62,872 nucleotides of DNA from Flavobacteriales bacterium (GTDB taxonomy: Bacteria; Bacteroidota; Bacteroidia; Flavobacteriales_G; Salibacteraceae), in assembly GCA_020435995.1 (NCBI GenBank), contig JAGQYO010000002.1, positions 1 through 62,872 on the forward strand, written 5' to 3'. The first letter of the stretch is position 1; every line of letters starts with the position of its first letter. Made by a program: the position numbers and the translations under genes. Under the pieces are notes generated by a model. The model was given only the letters and a program-made list of their open reading frames with translations, was not told the DNA's origin and did not search any database. Below, in pieces: positions 26,449 to 35,200 of the stretch.

Positions 26449-26918
26449 TTAAGCAGCTTATGACTAATAATTTGAGCAAGGTCAACAAGGTGTTTTTCGT
26501 CAACTTCATCGAACTCAGCGTAGTTTTTACTATCAATATCAAGCAAAACTTGCACTTCACCATTTGTTGAAATAGGAACCACAATCTCAGAGTTGGAGAA
26601 AGATGAGCAAGCTATATGTCCTGGGAAGTCATGAACATTCGGGACATTAATAAGCGTATTTTTTTTCCAAGCGCTTCCACAGACTCCCTTGCCATACTCA
26701 ATTCTTTGACATGCAACCGGCCCCTGAAACGGTCCTAGGAACAAAGATTTGCCATGGGAACTCTTTGAGTCCCGAACAATATAAAAACCCACCCACCAAA
26801 AATTGAATGATTCTTTAAGGAGCGCACTTAAGTTTGAGAGGCCCGAAATGAAGTCATCACCATCTGAAATGAGGGCATTTGCTTTTTCTAAAGTCTCTCG
26901 GTACAACTCGGATTTCAC
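26445..26918 (-). CDS. Free methionine-(R)-sulfoxide reductase (GAF domain)
   Basis: A GAF-domain enzyme that reduces free L-methionine-(R)-sulfoxide. The three redox cysteines occur in VACQRI, GVCGSA and HIACSSF with spacings of 10 and 24 residues, the same as Cys84, Cys94 and Cys118 of the E. coli enzyme. The flanking blocks WWVGFYIV, LGPFQGP and SEIVVPI also match. GTG at 26918 was chosen as start (157 residues); an in-frame TTG at 26927 overlaps a -7 box and is less likely. The downstream lipoprotein gene overlaps it by 4 bases. Context with a methionine-type aminotransferase fits methionine repair. Confidence 0.92.
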   Translation of the reverse strand: MKSELYRETLEKANALISDGDDFISGLSNLSALLKESFNFWWVGFYIVRDSKSSHGKSLFLGPFQGPVACQRIEYGKGVCGSAWKKNTLINVPNVHDFPGHIACSSFSNSEIVVPISTNGEVQVLLDIDSKNYAEFDEVDEKHLVDLAQIISHKLLK

Positions 26919-26924
26919 AGGTGC

Positions 26925-26932
26925 CAAAAGTA
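26925..26932 (-). promoter_or_regulatory. Putative -7 box of the sulfoxide reductase gene
   Basis: On the minus strand TActTTTG ends 7 bases before the GTG at 26918, so transcription would begin at or next to the start codon (leaderless mRNA). No -33 TTG at the expected distance. Confidence 0.35.
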
Positions 26933-27108
26933 GCTGAAAATAGTCGTAACCATCTGCCCAAATAGAGGATATTGAAAAGGCAAAACTCGTGTGAATTGCG
27001 TATTAAAATTATTTTATTTTAGCGGGCTTGAAAAAAATTATTTTTTAGGAAGCAACTAAAGACAAAGTTGGTCGTCATAAGGTCAGGAAAATTGAAAATT
27101 ATCACATT

Positions 27109-30100
27109 ATGAAAAAATTATTAGGAATTTTAGCAGTTGTATTGATTACAACGTTTTCGGGGTACGAAGCTAGTGCGTCCCACTATTCAGGAGGAAATAT
27201 TTCCTACAAGTACTTAGGCCCCGGGCCTTCGGCGGGTACTTTCCGTTATAGAATTTCTTTGAGCATTTATCGAGATTGTAATGGTGCTCTTCACAATACC
27301 AACTCGGAGCGAATTTCGGCCTTTTGCCCGGGTAATGCGGTAATTGCCCTAACAGCAAACAAGATAAACTATGTGGCTAAGCCAGGTGAAAAGCCTGCGA
27401 ATCAAGGCCGGAAAGATGTTTCAGATATTTGTAGAGGAATTGCCAGCCGATGTGCCGGAACAAGTAACCCTGGAGGGTACGAGGCTAGTATTTATGAGGT
27501 TGACGTAACGCTTCCTCAATGTAATTACTGGGAGTTTTACTATCAGGCAACACCATGTTGTAGAAATAACATGATCAACAATTCAGGAAGTACATTTGGT
27601 ACAGTTACACGATTAAACAGCCTTGATTTCCCTACCAATAGCTCTCCTTCTTTCGATGACAAGATCAAGCCGATGCCTACCGTTTGTGTTGGTCAAAATG
27701 TGTTTTATGGTTTGGGTCTAACTGATGTGGATAAGGATAGTCTGCGTTTTTTCTTTAATTGTCCTATTAACAGGGTAAACTCTGCAGGAAATTACACTTA
27801 TGCGGCATACAGGTCTGGGTATTCTTGTACAGCTCCAATTAGCGGCGTTGTGCTTGATTCGGCTTCTGGCCTTATCACTTTTAGACCCACCATAGCTGGG
27901 CGATTTCTTCTTTCCTTTTGGGTAGTGGAATATGAGCGTTGTACGGGAAGAGAAAAAGGGCGAACTCATCGCGAAGTACAATTTGATTCGCGCGCATGTT
28001 CAGCCAGTAATACCCCGCCACGAGATATTTCGGGGATTTCCAATGTAATCGGTAATGCCAAAAGATTAGGTAGATGGTCACTTGAAATGTGTGAAGGTGA
28101 TGTTGTTCAATGGGAAGATACACTTGCTGACCCTAATTCAAATGACAGTATTTATGTGTTGACAAATGTTGATAGCGTATTAACAGGCGTGACATGGTCT
28201 ATTATTCCTACGGGCAAGAAAAATGTGTCTGTAATTCGTTGGAGATGGAGAGCAAAATTGGATGCTGGTCAATACCTAACCTATTTTATCTCCTTCGATG
28301 ACAACTTTTGTCCTTTTCCAGGAAATGGAATCGGTCAATTTGAAATCTATGTCCGTCCTGCCGCATCTGCTGGACCGGATCAAACGGTTTGTAAGGGGGA
28401 TACGGCATTTATAGATGCTTTAGGGGGTACATCATTTCGTTGGCATCACATTTCAGGTGATCCAATGATTACCGGGGTGAATTGGTTCCCGGATACTACT
28501 CTAAAAGACACCAACAGAACAGTGAAATTTATGCCTACCAGAACTACTTCAATATGGGTTGAGGTTGACACCCTCCGAAATGCGTGCGGTGCTAAGGTTG
28601 TGGCGAATTGTTTTACAACGGATACGATTACGATTTTTGTTCCAGATAGTTTTGGAATACGTACTGTTCCAGATCGTTTTTTATGTAATCCAGGATCTGG
28701 ACAATTGGATGTGTCACCATCTCGAAATTTTAAATACACTTATAAATGGGCGCCAGCTGGTTTCTTAGATACAGCAAGCAAAAAGGATCCTACCTTCCGA
28801 AATGTGAAATACCCTACTACCTTTAAGGTGACCGTTACATCTGATAGCGGTTGTGTAAGGGAGGATGAGGTTAACGTAAATGTTACAGACCCGTTCCCTA
28901 CTAATATGAAAATAAAGGCAACTGATACATTAATTTGTGTTTCAAAGACTATAGGACTGTGGGTAGATGAGGGGCAAATTGATTATGGTAAGCTATGTGA
29001 TACTGCGAGCTATAATTGTCAAGGTACATTTAAAAATTTCATTCTAGGAGCAGGCCTTCAATCTAATTCAACTACGAGCAATAACTTCCCATTGGCATAC
29101 GGTAGTGACCATTTTAGTGGTAAAAGCCAGTATTTATATCGAGGCACAGAACTGAAGGCAATGGGTATGAAACCTGGTCCTATTCAATCTATTGCATGGG
29201 AAATAAAAGGGCTTTATGCAGGATTAGGGACCCCTTTCAACGACTTTACGATTCGCATGCGATGTACTTCTGCAACAGATTTGGTACAGGGTTCTTTTGC
29301 AGTGCCAGGCGGGATAGTTTATGGTCCTAAATCCTATATTCCTAGCGTCGGGTGGAACGATCATGTTCTTGACAGGGAATACAACTGGGATGGGGTTTCC
29401 AATCTTTTGGTTGAGGTTTGTTGGGAAAATTCGGCTGGCTACAACGGAAGTCATATTCAATCGTTTGATAATAAAGGCTATGCGGCGTCTTCCTATTATT
29501 ATCAATTAAACACATTCTCTTATGCGCCGGCATGTGGACAAACCACTCCTTCTGGAGGTTTCCCACAAAACGTGCTACCTCGAACTCGATTTAATTCTTG
29601 TGTTGGAGCCAGATCGTCATTGTTTAAGTACGATTGGGAGCCAAAAGCTAATGGTGGGTTTATTGGTGCTACCAATAAAGATACAGTAAGTGTAGGTGCT
29701 AATTTGGCAACCGCTAAATGGTACACAGTATATGTTGAGGATTCCATGTTTGGGGTTTGTAAGGATACGCTTAGTATCAAAATTAATGTGGTTTCACAAT
29801 ATGATGTAAAACCAGATTCACTCGGTGAACAATGTGTTACAAATGGATACATTCAATTAAAATCTCCGACTCCATGGAAGATTAGCAACCCTGGTGGCAG
29901 ATGGTCTGGAGTGGGAATTATAAATGATACCCTAGGAATCTGGGATCCTACTAAATCCGGGTTTGGGCAGTTTTGGGTTAAATACCAAGTCACAGGAAAT
30001 GCCTGCGCTAATAAAGATAGTACACTTATAGACATTGTAGGTTTACCTGATGTTTCCATCGTTTCCCCAGATTCGGGATGTGTGTATTACGGTGGCACCG

Positions 30101-32166
30101 TGGATACGGTAAGCCATAGACTGGTTGGTCGTATTCCAGGTGGAATTTTCTCGGGAAAAGGTGTCGATTCTACTTTAAATAAGAATGGTAAAATGGTTTA
30201 TTACCTAAATGGTACCGTGTTTAGTCCGAAGGCTGGTAAGCCTGATACGGCTTATGTGAAACATAGGCTATTTAAAGGTTGCTGGCATGACACAATTATT
30301 AAGATACCTATTGTGGCTGCTTGGGATTCTACATTTATGGGTATTTTGTTTAATGGTGTTGAGTTTGATGACAAAACATTCTGTAAAACAAGTACCCCAG
30401 ATACATTGGCAGTGCGCGGTCCACGCCCAATTTGGAAATCCCTTAAGAATCCTTCGGCTATGATTGATACCCTTCGAGGGGTTTACAATCCGAGATTTGC
30501 AAGACCTGGTCTTGATTCAATATTGGTATATAGCAACGCTTTTTGTGGAACGAGCAACAAATTCGAAATATTTATACAGGACACTGTAGAAATTGAGATT
30601 CAAGAAAAGCAATATTGCTTTGCTAACGGGTGCTTTGGTATTCCACTGGCTGAAAGAGAGGACACCATCCTTATTCGCTTGCCTAAAGGGCCTGGAATGG
30701 GTGGCTTGACCAATAAGTTAGACACAAATGGTTTTGACCCTACAAAGGAAGTGCTGGTGTATAGAGGGCTTTCTAGTAATTCTGGTTGGTTAAAAGTTAA
30801 CGACCACGAAGACTTTAATAAATGGGGAGGAACCCTAGGAACTACCCCTCAAGTGGCGCGATTTAAGCCGTGTACGAAAGATGAAGGCACCTATGTGGTG
30901 AAGTATTCCTTTCCACTGGTTTATCGAAACAATCACCCAAGAAACCTCTGTTATTCAAAGGATGCGGCCACTATCGTGATACGTAAGCCGCCTTTGGCCC
31001 CTGTGCCTACCAAAGAGATGTTCGCATATTGCCCATCGGATAGAATAAGTGGAATTATTGTGGATACAACGAGTATTTATCGTGCAGGGTACAAGATTGA
31101 ATGGTATGTAGATACGAATAAGTCACCTGTGTATGTTGGATTCCCACTTGAGTCTGGTGAACTAAATAACACGGTTGGAAGCCATAATGTGTTTGTTAGA
31201 TATGTGGATAGTGTAGCAGGATGTTCTGGGCCATTTACTTTGGTTTCTTACAAAGTGTACGGCAATCCTAAAGCTGAATTTGGGTTTAGCAACAACTCGG
31301 GCAATGAAAGAATTTTTGCAGGAGAAGATAAAGTGACATTTAAGAATGTTACTGATTACTCCGATACCTCAGTCTTTTATCGATGGTATGATTTGAAATC
31401 AAATTCTGGGATAACTTCGGGTGATTTAATAGATAGAGATTTGGCTTCTAATTCATACAATGAAAGTAGCTTCGATACAAGCAGATGGTATCACAGGGTA
31501 AGGTACGCTACAAGCGATGGTTTGGTTTGGGAAGTTCCATGTGAGCCTCGCGACGGAATTCAGCGTAAAATTAATCCTGAGTTCACCCTCGTCAATGGAA
31601 GAATGGTTCCTACCAAGTTTGGGTTATCTACTGAAAAGGATACGCTTTGTGCTTGGGGACGTACTTATTCGGAATTTGGAGGGTATGGAATGTGGTTGGT
31701 AGCGATCAATGACATAGGTTGTGGAGATACGGCTTTCCATTCGCTTACAATAGACCAAAAGGTGGATCCAAAATTTCCAAATGTATTTACTCCTGATGGA
31801 GATGGAATAAATGATTTCTGGTCAATTATTCCACCTGTTGGAATCGAATGCCCTTGTCCGTCTACTCATGGCGGTGCTAATAATTGCTATTGCCCTGAAG
31901 GAGAGGCTTTGTTGAGAGAGATGTATAAAAGAGATTTCTTGTCAATTGAAGGCTATATATTCGACCGTTGGGGAAGAAAAGTTTTTGAACTATCTCTTGA
32001 CGAGCCGATATGGAAAGGTCAGAATAAGGCCGGAAACAACCAAGTAGATGGTGTGTATTTTTATACCATGAAAGGCGTTTTGAGAAACCAAAGTCAGGAT
32101 CCTTTGATAGATCCGGCTACAGGTGAAGCTCCTCAAGGTACAATAACACTGATTCGTGGCAAGTAA
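27109..32166 (+). CDS. Giant secreted protein, T9SS type B sorting domain (paralogue 1)
   Basis: A 1,685-residue exported protein. A signal peptide (cleavage near ASA-SHYS, about residue 23) precedes the shared N-terminal domain (about 24-300; SHYSGGNISYKYLG, RDC, and DVDKDSLRF where the paralogues have DPDGDSL). Ig/PKD-like repeats follow (for example AGPDQTVCKGDTAFI), with a nested Cys-bounded module at 630-831. The C-terminus is a gliding-motility-associated/T9SS type B sorting domain (PNVFTPDGDGINDFW ... FDRWGRKVF ... DGVYFYTMKG). That sorting domain carries an unusual insertion with the cysteines CPCP and CYC. It is followed by its own terminator. Probably a surface adhesin or matrix protein; the function is inferred from architecture. 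Confidence 0.9.
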   Translation: MKKLLGILAVVLITTFSGYEASASHYSGGNISYKYLGPGPSAGTFRYRISLSIYRDCNGALHNTNSERISAFCPGNAVIALTANKINYVAKPGEKPANQGRKDVSDICRGIASRCAGTSNPGGYEASIYEVDVTLPQCNYWEFYYQATPCCRNNMINNSGSTFGTVTRLNSLDFPTNSSPSFDDKIKPMPTVCVGQNVFYGLGLTDVDKDSLRFFFNCPINRVNSAGNYTYAAYRSGYSCTAPISGVVLDSASGLITFRPTIAGRFLLSFWVVEYERCTGREKGRTHREVQFDSRACSASNTPPRDISGISNVIGNAKRLGRWSLEMCEGDVVQWEDTLADPNSNDSIYVLTNVDSVLTGVTWSIIPTGKKNVSVIRWRWRAKLDAGQYLTYFISFDDNFCPFPGNGIGQFEIYVRPAASAGPDQTVCKGDTAFIDALGGTSFRWHHISGDPMITGVNWFPDTTLKDTNRTVKFMPTRTTSIWVEVDTLRNACGAKVVANCFTTDTITIFVPDSFGIRTVPDRFLCNPGSGQLDVSPSRNFKYTYKWAPAGFLDTASKKDPTFRNVKYPTTFKVTVTSDSGCVREDEVNVNVTDPFPTNMKIKATDTLICVSKTIGLWVDEGQIDYGKLCDTASYNCQGTFKNFILGAGLQSNSTTSNNFPLAYGSDHFSGKSQYLYRGTELKAMGMKPGPIQSIAWEIKGLYAGLGTPFNDFTIRMRCTSATDLVQGSFAVPGGIVYGPKSYIPSVGWNDHVLDREYNWDGVSNLLVEVCWENSAGYNGSHIQSFDNKGYAASSYYYQLNTFSYAPACGQTTPSGGFPQNVLPRTRFNSCVGARSSLFKYDWEPKANGGFIGATNKDTVSVGANLATAKWYTVYVEDSMFGVCKDTLSIKINVVSQYDVKPDSLGEQCVTNGYIQLKSPTPWKISNPGGRWSGVGIINDTLGIWDPTKSGFGQFWVKYQVTGNACANKDSTLIDIVGLPDVSIVSPDSGCVYYGGTVDTVSHRLVGRIPGGIFSGKGVDSTLNKNGKMVYYLNGTVFSPKAGKPDTAYVKHRLFKGCWHDTIIKIPIVAAWDSTFMGILFNGVEFDDKTFCKTSTPDTLAVRGPRPIWKSLKNPSAMIDTLRGVYNPRFARPGLDSILVYSNAFCGTSNKFEIFIQDTVEIEIQEKQYCFANGCFGIPLAEREDTILIRLPKGPGMGGLTNKLDTNGFDPTKEVLVYRGLSSNSGWLKVNDHEDFNKWGGTLGTTPQVARFKPCTKDEGTYVVKYSFPLVYRNNHPRNLCYSKDAATIVIRKPPLAPVPTKEMFAYCPSDRISGIIVDTTSIYRAGYKIEWYVDTNKSPVYVGFPLESGELNNTVGSHNVFVRYVDSVAGCSGPFTLVSYKVYGNPKAEFGFSNNSGNERIFAGEDKVTFKNVTDYSDTSVFYRWYDLKSNSGITSGDLIDRDLASNSYNESSFDTSRWYHRVRYATSDGLVWEVPCEPRDGIQRKINPEFTLVNGRMVPTKFGLSTEKDTLCAWGRTYSEFGGYGMWLVAINDIGCGDTAFHSLTIDQKVDPKFPNVFTPDGDGINDFWSIIPPVGIECPCPSTHGGANNCYCPEGEALLREMYKRDFLSIEGYIFDRWGRKVFELSLDEPIWKGQNKAGNNQVDGVYFYTMKGVLRNQSQDPLIDPATGEAPQGTITLIRGK

Positions 32167-32206
32167 TATGGTTTATCAATCATAATGAGAGATTAATGAA
32201 TCTTAG

Positions 32207-32237
32207 AAAGCACCCTGCAAATGGGTGCTTTTTTTTT
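32207..32237 (+). terminator. Intrinsic terminator after secreted paralogue 1
   Basis: AAAGCACCC (32207-32215) pairs perfectly with GGGTGCTTT (32223-32231) across a 7-base loop and is followed by a T run to 32237; 41 bases after the stop codon. Confidence 0.9.
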
Positions 32238-32281
32238 GGTAAAACTCGCTATATTTTTACACTTTCTAAACTAGGAGCGAA

Positions 32282-35200
32282 ATGTATAGATTTGTAAGAA
32301 TGATAAAGGGAAATAAAGAACGCAATATGTTCGAATTCAGAAATTTTGGAATTCGATTAATCGTTGCGCTGGCAATGTTTCAGTTTGTGGCTTTAACCGG
32401 TTATGCTTCTCATATTTCTGGTGGAAGTATTAAGTATGCTCACGTTACCACAGGATTAAATCAATGGTACATTGAAGCAGGTGTATTTAGAGATTGTGGG
32501 GGCGCGAGTTTCAATTCAACTTCTCTTACTATAACCGCATTTTGTAATGCGACCTTGGCTACCACGTTACTTACATTACCTCATTTACCTTTCGTTGGTC
32601 CTGTTCCTGCGCCTTTTGGCGGCCCTTATGCGGGTGTTTCTGTTCCTACTAATTTGGTAGCTGAGGAAGTGTCCGATGTTTGTGATAAAGTGTTAAATCC
32701 TAATTCTACTCCAAATTCTAATTGTCGAGGGGGGTCTGTTCAGGGCTATACCCGTTTTAAATATGCTGGAACATTTACCCTTGCGCCATGTAATTATTGG
32801 AAGCTCGGCTTCTCTCCCGTGTGCTGTAGGAATACAGGTTCGTCTAATACGTCAAGTGGGTCCATGTGGGTTGAAACGTGGTTTGACTCTCAAAACTTTC
32901 CAACCAATACTGCTCCTGAGTTTGCTGATGAAGTAAAACCAATACCCTCAACTTGTGTTGGAAAAACGGTGTTTTATGGTATCGGTACCCTAGATCCTGA
33001 TGGTGATAGCTTGCGTTTTGAACTGAATTGCGCAATGCAGTCTTCGGGAAACTGTGTAACTTATAACTCTGGGTTTTCTGCAACACAACCATCACCAGGC
33101 CTAAAACTAGACTCGACAACTGGTCTTATATCCTTTACACCTCAATCTGTAGGAAAGCGAGTGGTTGCCTTTTGGGTAAAAGAGTATGAGCGATGTACAG
33201 GTAGGTGGAAGGCACAGACCCTTAGAGATGTTCAGTTTCGAGTTGAACAATGCTCGAACAATGTACCGCGAGACATTTCGGGCATAAGTAACCTACAGGG
33301 AAAAAATGCTGTGAAGCTTGGTGGCTATAAGTTACAAGTGTGTAATGGAACTACCGTTTCATGGGAGGATACTATCTATGACCCTGATGCCGCAGACACC
33401 TTAGTGTTTACTTCAAATTATGCTCAGGTAATGCCTGGTGCAACAATGCAAACTACCTTCTTGGCTCGGAATAAGGCTGTGGTGAAGTTTACATGGTATG
33501 CTTCGATTGGAATTAGCCCTGTAAAAATATTTTATATGGTGTTTAACGACGATAAATGTGATTACCCTGGTAACGGGTTTTCAGTATTTGAAATTCAAGT
33601 GCAAAATTCGACTGGAGCTGGCCCCGACATTTTGTTGTGTGCAGGTGTAGATACAGCATTCATTGAAGGAACAGGTGGTAGTCTTTATAAATGGAAAACA
33701 GTTTGGGGTGACTCTCTGATTTGGAGTGGTCCAAATAAGAATATTTGGGGAGACACGACTGCTACTGACACCAATAAAAGAATTAAGTTTTTCCCAAGTA
33801 AAACGACCTACTTGGAAGTCACATCAGATATGAAGAATGGATGTCTGATTTCGTATGCTTGTCAAGGAAAAGATTCGATTAGAATTGTTGCCGCGAAGGA
33901 TTATAAGTTGATAAAGTCGAGCGACACTGTTATTTGCTTTCACGATAGTGTTCTTCAATTAAGTGTTGTTCCTGATTCTGCGCATTTTCAATATTCCTAC
34001 AAGTGGGAGGCGAATAAAACCCTGTCAAGCGATACAGTGAACAATCCTATTGCTATACCAATTGTAACTCAGAAGTACAAGATTACAGTAACATCTGACT
34101 CAGGATGTGTGAAAAACGATTCAATAAATGTGGTAGTTACGCCGCCTATGCCGCCTGTTATTAAAGCTACGACTTTATCGGACCCAGCTTGTCCGGGTGT
34201 GCCAGCTCAAATAAAACTGAGCTTGGGTAGAATTCCGAAAAATTGCGGGCCAACCACAGCCAAATGCGTAGGTGCAATTGAACGAAGCACAAGCGACTCT
34301 ACTAACAACTATAATGGTGCAGGAGCAACTGGAGTTGGTAACTGGCCATGTCCTTATGGGGCTTCTCAACGATCAGCGAGGCAGCAGTTTTTATATACGG
34401 CTGCTGAACTAAGCGCAATGGGAGTCACTAGGGGTACAATTGAGGCCCTTGGATTTAATGTGGTCAATACTAACGGAGCTGGTTCCATGGTTGATTTTAC
34501 CATTAGAATGACATGTATGAACCCAACAAGTTCTACCTTGAACAGTTGGGTTCTAGCAACAACTCAAGTATTTAATCCTAAAACAATTTCTGTAAGCAAC
34601 GGATGGAATATGCATAATTTTGATCAAAATTATGACTATGACGGCGTGTCAAACTTATTGGTTGAGATTTGTTTCACTAACCTTAGTTCAACTCCGACCA
34701 ATAACGCGTCTGTAGCTTATACTGTAACTCCTGTTAATTCTTGCCTAGGTGTTTATGGTAATATTGCTCAATGTAGCGCCAATTCAATGTCTTTGATCGC
34801 CAACAGGAATAGGCCGAACCTTCGACTTTCATTTTGTGGTGCCAGAGATAGTGCTGAGTTTAAATTTAAATGGACACCGGCAGCTGGATTGAATTCTAGA
34901 ACAGCTAAGGATCCTTGGGCTACTATTCATGGTCAAATGACTTACACCGTTCTCCTGTCTGATACTTTTGGTAAGTGTTCAGATTCTACTTCTATTACCA
35001 TGAATGTTTCTAACTTGGATGCAGGAAAAGACACTTCGATTTGTCCAAACGATACGATATTGTTAACTCCAAAGGTGAAGATGTCATGTAATGGAAGGGG
35101 AAAATACAAATGGGCTCCGAGCCAGTATTTTCCAAATGATTCGTTGCAAAATCCATTGGTTTCAGTTCCGAAAACAACTGTGGTTACTGTTACTTTCTCA

